Below, one piece after another: positions 1-12,060 of a stretch of 64,000 nucleotides of DNA. The stretch comes from Trichoplusia ni (Eukaryota > Arthropoda > Insecta > Lepidoptera > Noctuidae). The stretch lies in assembly GCF_003590095.1 (NCBI RefSeq), contig NC_039479.1, forward strand, positions 11,594,001 to 11,658,000, written 5' to 3'. The position numbers and the translations under genes were made by a program. The notes under the pieces were generated by a model. It was not told the origin of the DNA. It saw only the letters and a program-made list of their open reading frames with translations, and made no database searches. The stretch's first letter is position 1; each line of letters opens with the position of its first letter.

Positions 1-1212
1 ATGATCATTTGTTCTGGTGTCTGGGTGTAATTTATCTATAATATGTATGTATTTAGAAATCTATAAGTAAGTTTATCAGTTGTCTGGTTACCATAACACA
101 AGCTCTGCTTAGCTTGGGATCAGATGACCGTGTGTGAGTTGTCCCAGGATATATTATATTATGGCTTTCTACATTTTAATACCGACTTCTGTTGATAGTT
201 TGATGCGACTTTGTCTAGTAACTACTTTGGTACTTTGGTACCGGACTATAAGAGTTAACTTAACACGTGCCTGTTCCTTTTAGCTATAAACCTAGTTTCT
301 GAGGATGAGAGGAATGAACCCACGCTCTTAAAACTTTCTTAGACTAGGTTCTATTAAGCTGCACTACGATTTAGTTATTTATTAATATCCGTTCCTATTT
401 AAGGCTAAATACAAAATGTTTGGAATAGTAAGGCCATTAACAATATTATTTTAACCAAGACAAGTAAACAGCTTTTGGGACAAAGCATTTGGAAAACTTT
501 TTTTGGGAATTCGTTAGTCTTCTTAATGATTACTACTCATGTAAGGTCAAAATTTTTCATTAAAAATATAATGAAAAATTTTGACCAAAGAAAGAAAGAT
601 CAGCTAATGGAAATTTTGCCTGAGAGAGTAACCTTTTTGAAGATGATCAATTGCATTTTTAAGCAACATTCTAGATGCGCCATGCATAATAACGGGTATT
701 TACCGGACAAATTCATTAAACATTATAGAGAAAGCTACAAAACTTTCTTGCTGTATAAAATGAATGAAGCTTTCAGTTTTCAATTCCTTTAGCAAACCAA
801 CAATAGAGGACGCGACACACCAAATTTCCGGTTATAATCCTGGCTGCTGGATGCACCATAAGATTCGCGAACATACCTAGAATTACATGTGATCCGAAAC
901 ATCTGTGTCATTTCCTCAATATCCAACCAGTGCGGCCTATGAACGTTAGATAATGCCTATCCTATGAAGCTTAAGGGGAGCGGAAAGCGGTTTAGGTTCT
1001 TTAAGGCTGGATTTTAATGGTAACTTTTTAGGTATAATAATTAGGTAAATTTTTAAAGAATTAATTATAAATTATCGGTTAAATGCGAGTTGCCATACCA
1101 TAACTCTTTACTCATGATATTGTTTAAGCGGTTCAAACAAATTCGCAACAACAATCGTTTCTAGTAATCCTTAAGATAGAAATTTGATATTTGTGGTAAT
1201 CTATATTTATAC
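1..1212. other. No supported feature
   Basis: AT-rich DNA. A 105-codon open frame at 475-792 opens with TTG rather than ATG and resembles no family I know. There is a small direct duplication, TACTTTGG, near 225-240. Nothing else stands out. Confidence 0.6.
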
Positions 1213-1452
1213 TCTATACTAATATATAAAGCTGAAGAGTTTGTTTGTTTTTTTCAGGAACTATTGGTCCAAATTGAAAAATTCTTTTTGTGTTGAATAG
1301 ACCATTTATCAAGGAAGGCTTTAAGCTATAAACCATCACGCTGCGACTAATGGGAGCGAAGATAGAATGGAAAATGTGAAAAAAAACAGGGCAGGTATAA
1401 ATCATAACTTATATCTTCTACCCACGGGGACGAAGTCGCGGGCAACAGCTAG
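1213..1452 (+). mobile_element. Non-autonomous Helitron, family 1 copy A
   Basis: Starts TCTATACTAATATATAAAG and ends GTCGCGGGCAACAGCTAG followed by T, with a CG-rich imperfect hairpin (CGGGGACGAAGTCGCGGG) 8 nt before CTAG. A TC start, a 3' hairpin and a CTRR end are the Helitron hallmarks. The 240-bp copy aligns along its length with 35171-35416 and 54191-54433. No Rep/helicase is present, so it must have been moved in trans. Confidence 0.8.
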
Positions 1453-2533
1453 TCCTTCATAAACTCGACAACCTGTCCATCACTCGACTTTCACAAAACA
1501 ATACACACAACTTATAAAAAAGCACCCCTTTAAGGTACATTACATATGAAGGCCAAAGATGGGACACACCCTACTTTTTACCAAACAACCTACCCAAGCA
1601 GAATCGCAAGCAGAAGCTTATACATAAACGTGTTAATAATATAGAGTAAACTACACAGCAACCTCTTTGGTACACTACAAGATACGGTGAGGCTGTGTGC
1701 ACTTCGTTTATTTATTTAGACTGATCGTTAACCTAGTCTAACTGCACGTTACTTTGAGCTTAGCATTTAGTATTGATTACGTCATCACTTAGTAGTGTTG
1801 CTCTACAATTTATGTCTTGATGTTGGAGTTGAAGATCGATGTGCTTGGTTTATAATTTTTTATGATTTTCATGTTTTTAACTGTGTTAAAAATTGAAAAA
1901 GGTTCTCAATTCGTTTGCATTTTTTAATGTCTTTTTTCTGAAGTTTGGACTGGATAATGATTTGTTGATTTTCATCTAATTGGTCAAATTAAAATTTAAT
2001 CAAGTTTGACTCTTAGCTTTTGTTGTTACAGCAGTTAGTGCTAAGCAGAGGTAAGCTTAAAAAATCGAAAAATTCAAATGAATAACGTGAGCCAGCCAAC
2101 AATTAATAATTAATGACCTATTAACAAACTTCGAGATTTCATATTTAACGTAATTCACTTCATTTTAATTGATATAAATATCAAAAATACATACGACATT
2201 TAAAATCTTTTTATTCGGTTAACTGCAATGACGAAGGGTCAATCAAGTATATGAGATAAAAACCCAATAAACATCTACATACGGACACCAAGACCCTCCT
2301 ACATTGCGTGAAAGTGATTTAGGGTCCTCAAAACGCGCATTAAGCCCTTAGTCCTAATTGTCATATGAATATCTAATGATAGTCGTTAAGAGCAATCAAA
2401 AGCCCTATAGTCAGATAACAGGGTAACCTAAAGATTTTAGCTGCCTTTGAAGGGCGCGTAAAGATAACTATGGCTAAATGATTATTATAATATGTTGGAA
2501 AATGTCTATGTTTCAGATATGAATTATGGTTAA
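1453..2533. other. No supported feature
   Basis: AT-rich spacer without convincing frames. I see no inverted repeat or known repeat tail here. Confidence 0.6.
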
Positions 2534-2750
2534 CTAGCTTTTCGCCCGCGGCTTCGCCAGCGTCGAGGTCGGTTATATCGCGTTTCCAAGAGAACTCTTC
2601 AAAAGTCCGGGATAAACACTATCCTATGTTCTTTCTCAAGGTCAACTCTACCTCTGTACCAAATTTCATTAAATCAGTTCAGTGGTTTAGACGTGAAAGC
2701 GTAACAGACAGAAAGTCAGAGTTACTTTCGCATTTATAATATTAGTAGGA
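2534..2750 (-). mobile_element. Non-autonomous Helitron, family 2 (minus strand)
   Basis: Read on the minus strand it opens TCCTACTAATATTATAAATG CGAAAG..., includes the common lepidopteran stretch GTTACGCTTTCACGTC, AAACCACTGAACTGATTT and AATTTGGTACAGAGG, and ends in a hairpin (GCGAAGCCGCGGGC) and CTAG followed by T at 2533. It is a complete, short 217-bp copy. It abuts the 5S-derived SINE that begins about 20 bp further on. Confidence 0.75.
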
Positions 2751-2772
2751 AATATAGATAGTAGTAGTTGGT

Positions 2773-3131
2773 GAGGAGCTCGTGGCTGTGCTATAGCCGC
2801 ATAAGTGATTCGATCACAGGTTAAGCTATGCTTGACGCGGTTGATCCGTAGATGGGTGACCATCTTTGTCATAGCGAGTTCCTCCGTGTTTTGGAAGGCA
2901 CGTTAAATTGTGGGTCCCGGCTGTTATTCCTACATCTTTGGCAGTCGTTACAGGTAGTCAGAAGCTTGAAAAAGTCTGACAGCCAGTCTAACCAAGGGGT
3001 GTCGTGTTGGCAGGTAACTGGGTTGAAGAGGTCAGATAGGCAGTCCCTCCTTGTAAAACACAGGTACTCAGCTGAAACCGGTTGGACTGGTAGGGGACCC
3101 CAACATAGTTGGGAAAAGGCTAGGCCGATGA
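2773..3131 (+). mobile_element. 5S rRNA-derived SINE (copy 1)
   Basis: The first ~95 bp follow the plan of a 5S rRNA gene. GATCACAGGTTAAGCT corresponds to the 5S GATCACCGAAATTAAGC, then GACGCGGTTGATCC to GGGCGCGGTTAGTAC, then AGATGGGTGACCATCTTTG to GGATGGGTGACCGCTTGG. Thus the internal promoter parts are recognisable: A box 2821-2834, intermediate element 2839-2847, C box 2850-2868. A ~260-bp non-5S body follows, ending in CCCCAACATAGTTGGGAAAAGGCTAGGCCGATGA. The same body occurs in reverse at 30888-31241. An open frame inside (2852-3211) is an accident of the repeat. Confidence 0.75.
2821..2868 (+). promoter_or_regulatory. 5S-type internal RNA polymerase III promoter remnants
   Basis: A-box-like TTAAGCTATGCTTG, intermediate-element-like GGTTGATCC and C-box-like AGATGGGTGACCATCTTTG occur in the order and approximate spacing of a 5S gene. 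Whether TFIIIA still binds is unknown. Confidence 0.5.
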
Positions 3132-3353
3132 GTAGGAAAGGGATAGTAATACTAACCTTTCTGTCTCACTTGATGATAGACACCTCCGGTTCGCAAAGAG
3201 AAAGCGATTGAGACTTGAAACTATTACTAATCACAATGTCGTCTATACTCTGATGTAATGACAACAATTATAACAACAAATATTATTATGACAGTAGTTT
3301 AAAAATAACAAATCAGTAGGCTATTATCAATTGTTACTGAATAATTAATTGGT

Positions 3354-3440
3354 CATCATTCATCATTCCCTTGCCCTTATCCCAATTATTTTATTTGGGG
3401 TCGGCGCAACATGTCATCTTCTTCCATACCTTCCTATCGG
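3354..3440 (-). mobile_element. 87-bp truncated retro-insertion with 17-bp target duplication
   Basis: The insert is flanked by perfect copies of CTGAATAATTAATTGGT (3337-3353 and 3441-3457). Read on the minus strand it ends in an AATGATGAATGATG tail, and its body has the TTGGGGTCGGCGC-type sequence common in lepidopteran retro-repeats. Only the 3' end of the parent element was integrated. The parent family is not identified. Confidence 0.8.
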
Positions 3441-3457
3441 CTGAATAATTAATTGGT

Positions 3458-4559
3458 AAAAGTAAATAAATTAGTGAAAAGAGAGGTTTACCACCAGTTA
3501 GAAATGCACATTTGTAAATTAATAATTCAAATGTTCAGTTTGTTTCCACGTGGGTAGATGCTTGCTATTTAACGCCCACACTCCATTTTACACAATAATT
3601 ACATTATAATATTATGTTATTCATATACAATTATATCAAACGTTTTACGAAATAGGACAGGTATATATGTAGAACTGTGGGTTTTATGTGTGGACCTCCA
3701 TTCTCTAAACTTTTTGCTTTTGAAGTATCATTCTTATGTAACTTAAGACAATAGATACGAATCATCACTTTCACACCTGACCAAGATTGAAGAAGACAAA
3801 GTTCCAAAAATGTCTAGATTCAATCCACGTGTACTTCTTTCTTGCAATTTTGACCAATTGGTCTATCACCATCTCTGAAGGTAGGGTTTTTCGGGTCGTA
3901 GAAGCAAGATGGTCTCAACACTGCATAATAATATAGGCGCTTCTCGTTTTCAAACAATCAATTCGACGAGCATTTCAAAAATTCTCAGGTATCCTGGTTT
4001 CAAAGAAAAAAGCCTTTCGTACGTGCCGGGATTTTTTATTTTTCATCGTCGGTGGACTAGCTATGACCATCGTTGATAACCAAAAGTGATTGAACAAGTG
4101 AATACCAAGTCCACCAAGAGGTATTGAGACATGACACCAGCTCCCATAACCGTTCCTCTCCTGAACAAGACCTCAGCCTAACAAATGTTATGTAACAGGT
4201 CGCAAACTGCTGGGAAGGCGTAATAATACCGCCGTCGCTACGCTCAGCCGATACAAGCCAGCGGAAATTAACAGCTTGTAGTGTGAGCGAAGCGAGCGGG
4301 GCGCGGGACGGAACCTGCTACGGATTTATCATCCCTCTTGTAGTATCGCTGTTTGTGGGTAATCTCCCGCTGGATGACCGAGACCTTTGATACATGAGAG
4401 TAGCGTCAGACTGCATATCCGAAGCCAAATAGCTGATATGTGTTGCTGGTTTGTTTTGTTTGCGCTGGTATTGTTCATCTGAACAAAACTGTGACGGTAT
4501 GACTGTTTTATATTAATATTAAATTGTTTTCTCATTTTGTTTCTCACCAATTACTGCGC
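3458..4559. other. No supported gene; one GC-rich patch
   Basis: Mostly AT-rich. A GC-rich patch at about 4205-4320 (GTGAGCGAAGCGAGCGGGGC) contrasts with its surroundings and may be a repeat end, but I cannot place it. Confidence 0.5.
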
Positions 4560-4561
4560 AG

Positions 4562-4690
4562 ATAGCCCGATGCTTGAAATCATCACGCCAATCACATGCA
4601 GCAGGTTCAATCCCCGCAAAGAACAAGCTTAGAGTTTGTGTGATCATAATACCTTGTATTAAGCTTGGGTGTCTTTCTTCTTTGCGCATG
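4562..4690 (+). mobile_element. tRNA-type SINE fragment
   Basis: Pol III B-box-like GGTTCAATCC (4604-4613) is followed by the GTTTGTGTGATCATAA...GGGTGTCTTTCTTCTTTGCGCATG string, which is the standard body of lepidopteran tRNA-derived SINEs (compare 50530-50590). No good A box is left, so it is a 5'-damaged copy. Frames across it (4519-4749, 4574-4999) are not genes. Confidence 0.55.
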
Positions 4691-6887
4691 TTTCCAATGC
4701 AATCATTCAATTCCAAAAAAAATATAGTGTTTTCTTTTCTTAGGTACATAAATCGAGCTCATATAAGTTTCTACTTAAGTAGCAAACTTAAAAATTTTGT
4801 CCCTCATCATAAACATTATAAAATTAAAGACAAGGAGGGAAACACTAAAAACTATGATATTTATCATGCCCAACATCTCAAAAACATTTTACATTCAAAC
4901 ACATCACGTAACACAGCAACATCGATCGTACGTACAAATCAAAACATGTTGCATTTTATATCTAAAATTACGTATCATTCACAGTGTAAGCTAACATGAG
5001 TTCGAATCTACATGCGTCTGCCGGGAATAAGACTACGTCGGATAGCGTACATGCTCGCCTCTGGCGCAGTCAATATCAATGACAAACTACATCTATGTAG
5101 CATCTTTCAAAGCTTTTGAGCGTAATATTTCAGACATCATTTTCAACTGCCAAGTTCTATGGATTTGGGAATATGTTGATCATTTGTTGAATACGTTTTG
5201 ATGGAACGAGATACTAATAATGGATGCTTTGTTTTCTGTCTATTAGACTTTAACGAACGTAGACGTAGACTATAACGAAGCTTCAGAAAATTGAGTTCAT
5301 TTTAGAGTATTAGACATTAATATTCAGTTTTGTAAATGAGTTTTAAATTCATTGGTTTATAATAAAAGGTTTTTAAAGTGGTCATGCATATAAAATCGAA
5401 AAAAAAAACACATTTAATTAATGACGTTACAGACATCTGTATATTATATGCTATCTTCATTTCGTTCTTTAACAACAAAATCCCTAGAACCTTATTACCT
5501 TACTTTGTCTTTTAATTTCCAAAATACCAACAAGAAATTTAAACGCAAAGCTGTCTTAAGTTGCTACCTCAGTTCTTGACAAACAAATTGGCAAACCAAC
5601 AAAGTATCAAAACGTTAAACAGTCAACATTAAATTTAATTAACACCGAAGGCTTGGTACATATTGCATATCACAAACTTATACAAAGTTACTAACTTGAA
5701 ACAGAACCTATATTAAATGAAAACTGAAATACTGAAGTGACAGAATAACCAGCAGTAGTGAAGTTAATTCAGCGTACATTTTTAGTGCTGTCCAAATAGT
5801 CGATTAATCGGATTTACGAAATCGAGTACATTAATAGTTAGTAAATTTAATATTGTAGCGGCTTGTTGCGGATTTATGGATAGTATTTAAGCTTCAAATT
5901 GAGTTCATAACGTTTTAAAGGTAATTTAGTTCCGATCATTATGAGGAACGTTTATCGACTAAAATTTAATTTGTTTTTTATTGTTATGCTTCAGCTTAAT
6001 ACAACTCTCATTTATGTGCGTATAAACAATTTTAAGCAACAGTTTTTCAGTACGAAAGCTGTCGATAATTGCATCAGCTGATTCCGTCAGGGAACGTAAC
6101 TAGAGTAGAACATCTGTTTAATCACTATATCAATTTCCTGCGGTATTGCATGTCTACTTTGTGATGTCAGTTTCTTTTGCAGGAAAGCCTAAGACAGGTT
6201 GTCTCAACAGACTTGCTTAAAGAATGTTGTTATTTATGAAAACTATTAATTTTGTAACAGAAGAAGTATTTGCTGTCAGCATATCCTCTAGAGTCTTCAA
6301 TAGACTAGTGGTCTTGTGAATTAACGTCAAAATTTAAGACTTCCATACCTATAACACTTCAAAAAAATTACGCTGATACAAAAAATACCTTAAATTAGGA
6401 AAAAAAATCTTTGTCAAAATCATAGAGGAAAAAATATTAATGCACCGGCCCACACAATAATACAATCAGCAACAATAAAAAACTGACTTCACACAATCGA
6501 TATTCAAATAAAATACAATCCGACCACCACCAACTCGATCTACAATCGATACTCAAGTACGCCCATCACTAGAGCTCCATCGTGTCGCTACAACTTCATT
6601 ATCGCGAGCCAATTACAGTGACGTGTAATATACGTTAACACTTGACCGGATTCCGAGCGAGGTATCGATGCATATCTTCTGTTTACTGTTGCATTCCAAT
6701 CTGGTATTGAATCTGGAGATTTCATATCATCTCATTATCATTATGATTATTGGACAGCAGATGTTGTTATAATAAAGTTAACTTTTATGGTGATTTTTAT
6801 GTACATTTGGGTGAGTGGGTAAACAAAAGCTATTGTTTATTGAACAAAAAACGACCAAACAACTTATTATATAGCCTATTTTAGATC
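4691..6887. other. No supported feature
   Basis: AT-rich DNA without recognisable coding sequence. A slightly GC-richer segment lies at about 6565-6680, with no motif I can name. Confidence 0.6.
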
Positions 6888-6930
6888 CCACTGGGCTGGG
6901 CAAAGGTCTTCCTCTTTCTCTTCCAAACCT
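6888..6930 (-). repeat. RTE-like LINE tail fragment
   Basis: On the minus strand GGAAGACCTTTGCCCAGCCC is a diverged version of the GGAGGCCTTTGCCCAGCAGTGGGA string found at 8738-8762. Confidence 0.5.
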
Positions 6931-8173
6931 CTAATAATTTAATGATAGTGAAGATTTTAATGAAACGATACTCTACAAGGCACAAGTTAAAGTTGCATTT
7001 TTGAGTCTTTCAAGGAAACAAGATAATTGAAACAAATTGTTCTAATATCTTTTTTTATTTTACGTCTTAAAACGTGTATAGATTTTTAAAAGAAAAATAC
7101 CAGAAACACTCATAAATATGGCCACCACATACATCATTTGTTCTTTTCCAAACTTGCCCCAGAATTGTATAGAATAATACAGTACACTCGACACGACACA
7201 TAAATTTATGTGAGTCCCAAAGTACCTTAAGACGACTCGACTTATACCACACAAGGCAACCTACATAAAGTAGAGAAAGTTGAGTTAAGAAAATTGTTTA
7301 AAAATGAATGTAGCGTCTTGTAATCTGAAACGTATGTAATTGTTTTTTATTAAAACTTAAAAGTAGAAAATGTATGTCTGCTGTTACTGCAAAACTTGTA
7401 GTTTGAATAAGCCATAGCGTTATTTATTTTAATTGCGCTAGAATTTTAAGACGAAAAATGTTGCATTTTTCTGAAGAATATGATGAGATTCTGAAAAAGA
7501 TTTCATTTATTATATCTCAATTGGAAGATCTCTCTTCATAATATCTTATTTTTCGGTGAATTTTCTGTGTACATAAATTATGAAATAAATATATAAATCA
7601 ATTGTTTATCGCGGCTAAAATAAATCTCATATCTACTTTAAAAAAATAAGACTATAAACAAAACAAAAATATAATGAATTGAAATCCTAAGCTTTTAAGT
7701 GCGCAAATAATTCTATTTTTGATGCCCCATCAACAAAACAAATAAAACAGTGATACTTAAAAATTAACCACTGAAATGTAAAACCAGTTGGATCAACATT
7801 TGAAATTTCATGCTATAAAGACTGCAGTATGTAAATTCGTCTGCTTTATTATGATACAAGTGCGATCTAGCTTCACAGTAACCGTAAAATCGTTGAAGAT
7901 TTACCGTCAGTCTAAAACAAGCTCAACTGTACAATGAAACTTAAGCCAGTCCAATCCGGTGCCAGTCTTGCATAATAGTTTCGTTTACACCGAAGCGAGC
8001 CTTAATGTGCATAGGAATATTTTATTGCATTTTTGAGTAAAATTCTTGATCATTATTTTCAAATTGGTGTCACTTTTTTTATTTCTTCTTAAGCTCAGCC
8101 TTTGTCGTTCTCTATTATATCTATTAAATCAAATTATCGTTGAGGTCAAATTTAAATAATATTTTTCTCTTGG
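6931..8173. other. No supported feature
   Basis: AT-rich spacer. Two overlapping minus-strand frames at 7060-7254 have no protein-like features. Confidence 0.6.
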
Positions 8174-8214
8174 AAGAGGTTTGTGCCCAGCGGTGGGACA
8201 TTTATAGGCCGGTA
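8174..8214 (+). repeat. RTE-like LINE tail fragment
   Basis: GAAGAGGTTTGTGCCCAGCGGTGGGACATTTATAGGC is a variant of the GGAGGCCTTTGCCCAGCAGTGGGAC...TAGGC string. It is a very short relic with no visible target duplication. Confidence 0.5.
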
Positions 8215-8677
8215 CTATATAAAACACAATCATGATCAAGACGTGGAAGAAATAAGGCAACTATCGGTGCAGATGATTGTCATTTAACCTTCAAAATTCC
8301 TAGTAGCCTAATTTGATAGTTATTTTTTATTGAATTAACTAATCTTTGACTAAATCAAAATCAAACAGGTAATCACATAAAGAACATCTCTTTCAAAACA
8401 CATGATCCCTATAAACCTCAACGGTTCACAACAATAAGTCTTTCATCTCCTGTCTATAATATGTCGCAGTCTATGTGTTTGATTTCCTCGCAACTTGGAG
8501 CGATTCTGTGCCAACTTTTGCCACTCGCCTCACCAATGCGACTGATCGACGGCTGGCTTTTGTTTTCATACTGACGTTTCATGTGAATAACAAAATATAG
8601 TTAACTGAACAAAAGTCGAACGGGTTATTTGGATTTTATGAGAAATTCCGCGTGCAGTGCCCGCGCTATTTATTATC

Positions 8678-8795
8678 AAATACGCGGGGCGCACGTGGCC
8701 GGAACTTGCACAAAATAGAGAAGTGTGGAAGAGTAAGGGGGAGGCCTTTGCCCAGCAGTGGGACCTAAAGCAGGCATTTATTATCATACAAAGCA
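8678..8795 (+). pseudogene. 5'-truncated RTE-like LINE: C-terminus of the reverse-transcriptase ORF and 3' tail
   Basis: The frame reads GRTWPELAQNREVWKSKGEAFAQQWD, matching the C-terminal W...A.DR..W...GEAF.QQWD pattern of insect RTE-type LINE ORF2 proteins. Only the last ~30 codons and a short A/T-rich tail are present, so it is a dead-on-arrival insertion. The reading frame continues by chance to 8857. Confidence 0.65.
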
Positions 8796-11700
8796 AAAAG
8801 TTTAATCCTTTAAGTTGTTTATTAGTAAGATGTTTCTGGTTTACCGTAGATAACTGAATCATAAAGACAAACAAGATTTGAGTATTAAAGTTTTTTAACT
8901 AAAATTTTAGTGTATAGGTACCTGTTACTGTAATCTATAATATAATAAAAAAAACCTGCTAAAGCATAAACCTAACCTTGACAATGCTGTCATAGTATCC
9001 ACCAACAGGTCTTATAAACATTTTTTATGTTACGATAGTTTGAATGTCTAGTATCATTACTTACTAATAATCATAATGACCTCTCAGATTCGTGTTCGGT
9101 GTGACCAGCGTCCAGCGACCATGAAGATGATACCATCGCTTCCTCAAGCGTTATTCAATTTGGTTCCCAGTCGGAGGTTCGTGGCTCACAGTGTAGAGGC
9201 GAGTGCCGGCGGTACCGACAAATTAAGATTTAACGCTGTATTTAAGGAATCACTCATTAATTGAGAGCTCAAGATAAAATGGTTTTCAGTTATAATTATG
9301 CTGTTTTTTTTATTCTTCTGTTAGATTTACTTAAAAGTGGTCACTGGCCAGTGTACACTTACACATGTATATTTATTTATTTACGACTTTAATAATATCA
9401 ATTCTCGAAGTTTCAGCTTTCCAAAACCTAAGTTCGTTGAAAATCAAGTTCAGGTCAAAGTTTAGTTAAATTATAGACTGGACAGTCGTTTTGCATACAT
9501 AGTAGATAGTTTATATTCTATGAGACACTTAGAAACCAGTATAGGAGTAGCGTTGCAAACGAAAACTCTACTTAGGTACTCTCGAGTAAAATACCGCGTA
9601 ATAATTTAATACAAGCAAAATATTTTTATAACAAAGAAATATACGTTTAAACAGTATGTGAAAGAATTCATTTTTCTTTGACGCGCACTCATCTCATCAC
9701 TTTCTGGGGAGAGCCTTTGTATGCGGCTCTTCGCGCTAAGTACATTATGTAAATGTAATACCGGAGGCAGGACTTGGTCCTCGTACATTACGGATAACCA
9801 CACCCATATTATTTGACACAGAATACAAAAACACGAACATTGTGAAGACCTAAAAGACCAGTACGACAATTCCGTCCTCACTTTTTTTTTAGACTGTGGC
9901 TATGAGTTTTTTAGCGGTAACAAGTGTGTAGACACGAAAGCGCAGCGGGCAGGTTTGTCGTGTGAACGTTCGCTATTCTTTTAACATATTTTGCTGTATA
10001 ATATTAATAAATGTACGTTACATTGCGCATGTGTTGTGTTATTCAAATATTTTTTTACGACGCGCTCCTGTATGCGGCGTTGCGGAAACAGTTTAGAGTG
10101 TGATTATAGGAACGGTATCACGGATATAGTAAACAAACGAATTCTGTTAAGGGTTTTGTCTTTAGTATTTAGTCTTTAGTCGACTAGAAGAAACAATTGT
10201 AGTGAAGACTTAGCTCCATAATTCATCGCGTCGATTGCAATTGGGCTGAATTAGGTAATCAGTTCTAAAATTAATTTGTCTTCGAGAAAGTTGTATATTT
10301 TCACGGACGGTAGCATTTGTTAGGATTTAACTGGCGCTTAGGCTCGTTTTAAGGTCAGACTAGATTAGACTAGTCTAGGTTTGTCCATCTGCCTATCTGT
10401 CAATAGGCCCAAAACAAAAACGGAGAAATTGAAATTTTGACAGATGATGCTGTTAAAACGACAAATAATGGAAGTGAAAATTGGAAAGCTGCCAATTTTC
10501 TTCCAAAAATTGGTTTTTCTTTGGTCTATTTATACGGAACCCTAAGTGTAGAGTTTATACTGTGTATCCAGACAGCCGGACGTCAGTCTCTGCAAATCCT
10601 AAGTGTGACGTGTCAGTAGTAGTTTTAATTTAAAAGGACTTAGAGAGCGATCGCCGTCGCTCCTTGGATTAAAACTTGCAGCAAAGCTATTGATTCCGTT
10701 TCGATATTTTAGCTTAAAGAAGAAACAGTTTTTTGTCTTTAGTAGTGATTAATTTATTTTCCTCGCCTTTCCTCTGGTTGGCTCGAATTAATGATTCTAA
10801 ATACTATTAAAATGAGATCCTACGGATAATGCTAAGTCTTGTTAACATTATTTAAATAGATAATTTGTTGTTTTAATTTACAATTAATTTTCTGGAGCAA
10901 CAAAAAGAATAATATAATGATAATCATGTTAACATTTAAAATATCAGTCATTTAAGTTATATCCAATGTAGGTTTCATTTTGTTTCTTTTTGTGAAAAAT
11001 TTTAATTTCACGTTTTGTACAAAAAAGCAGCCTTAAATTGCCATCTTAATTTGATTTCCTTTCTTAAATCTTGATATTCAGGTAGCTGAAAGCGATACAT
11101 CCCAGCGAACAAGTTTTAATCCCGCTGCCGGCAGCATTCGTGTGGTAAGTCGTTTTAAATTAAAACTTGTCGTCGATCCCTGATCCTTAGGATTTATGGC
11201 GAAGTTAAGGTAGAACCCATCGATCCCAAGTAGCCTCATCCATACATAATGCGAACACTCGAAAAACTTGTTGTTTTACGTGACTACCATTGATGAACAT
11301 GCGATGGAATTTAGATTTTTGTTTTTCATCCATTACTGCTTTTGTAAGTCTCAAGTAAAGGACAACCTAAACTAAAAGCGCAATGTATCTCTAACACACA
11401 TTTTTGTGACGTATTCAGCGCATTATAACAATAGTTATAATTTTATCCGACTGTAACGAGTATGAGATGTTCCACAGGAGACTCGGCAATGAAAACAAAT
11501 GAATTTCTAAAAATAATTCTAACGATTAGACATATTTAGCCTACATGAAACTAAATATTATAACGGCAACATACAGACTAGAGTACCTATATAAAAGACT
11601 ACTTTATAATTCATACGCTGAAGCACGTTTATGAACTTTGCTCAGGAGTACTCGGTATGACCTTTAAATGCTAGTAGAATTCTAAATACGTATAAATAAA

Positions 11701-11926
11701 TAAACACTTCACACTGCGTCACACCGATTACTCAAATTGTTAACACAGAGTTGTGTGCTGACGTCAAATAGAACTGTTGTCCTGATTTCCGATTAAAGAT
11801 TCCATCATGTTATTTTTAAGTGAGGTCATTGAAGGGTTAATATAGATTAAATAACCAAAATTTTATGTGGATATTTGTAGGTTAAAACTGGGACTATTTG
11901 AGGATTTTCAATATTGCAATGTCAAC
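8796..11926. other. No supported gene
   Basis: Open frames at 9076-9264, 9606-9881, 9991-10179 and 10437-10619 are not recognisable. The 9076 frame starts with a true ATG and is less AT-biased, but it has no domain. About 10380-10560 resembles the common lepidopteran repeat containing TGTCCATCTG...CGGAACCCTAA. A 13-bp inverted pair, GGATTAAAACTTG and CAAGTTTTAATCC, sits near 10665 and 11113. Confidence 0.5.
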
Positions 11927-12060
11927 TCTAATATCATGAATGCGAAAGCATGCGAGTGTATATGTATGTGTGTATTTTTGTAACCTCTTCATGCTTAAAC
12001 GGCTGGACCGATTCGGATGAAATTTGGTTTGGAGGTAGCTTACACCTTGGATTAACATAT
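11927..12060 (+). repeat. Helitron family 2 fragment (5' part)
   Basis: TCTAATATCATGAATGCGAAAG followed by TGTATGTATGTGTG, TTTGTAACCTCTTCATGCTT, GGACCGATTCGGATGAAATTTGG. This is the forward version of the string seen on the minus strand at 2750 and downwards. No CTAG end is visible, so it is truncated. Confidence 0.6.

Noticed and set aside
475..792. 105-codon open frame
   Set aside because: It begins with TTG, has AT-driven composition (Lys/Phe/Ile), no domain, and no splice context.
1214..1405. 63-codon minus-strand frame similar to one at 54179-54406
   Set aside because: The similarity looked like a small gene family, but both are the antisense of Helitron copies A and C.
2852..3211. 119-codon frame with GC-rich codons
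   Set aside because: It lies in the 5S-derived SINE body. The related copy at 30888-31241 shows the sequence is repetitive and non-coding.
4519..4999. Overlapping frames on both strands around a GGTTCAATCC box
   Set aside because: They are explained by a tRNA-type SINE fragment. The B-box match alone does not make a tRNA gene, because no cloverleaf or A box is present.
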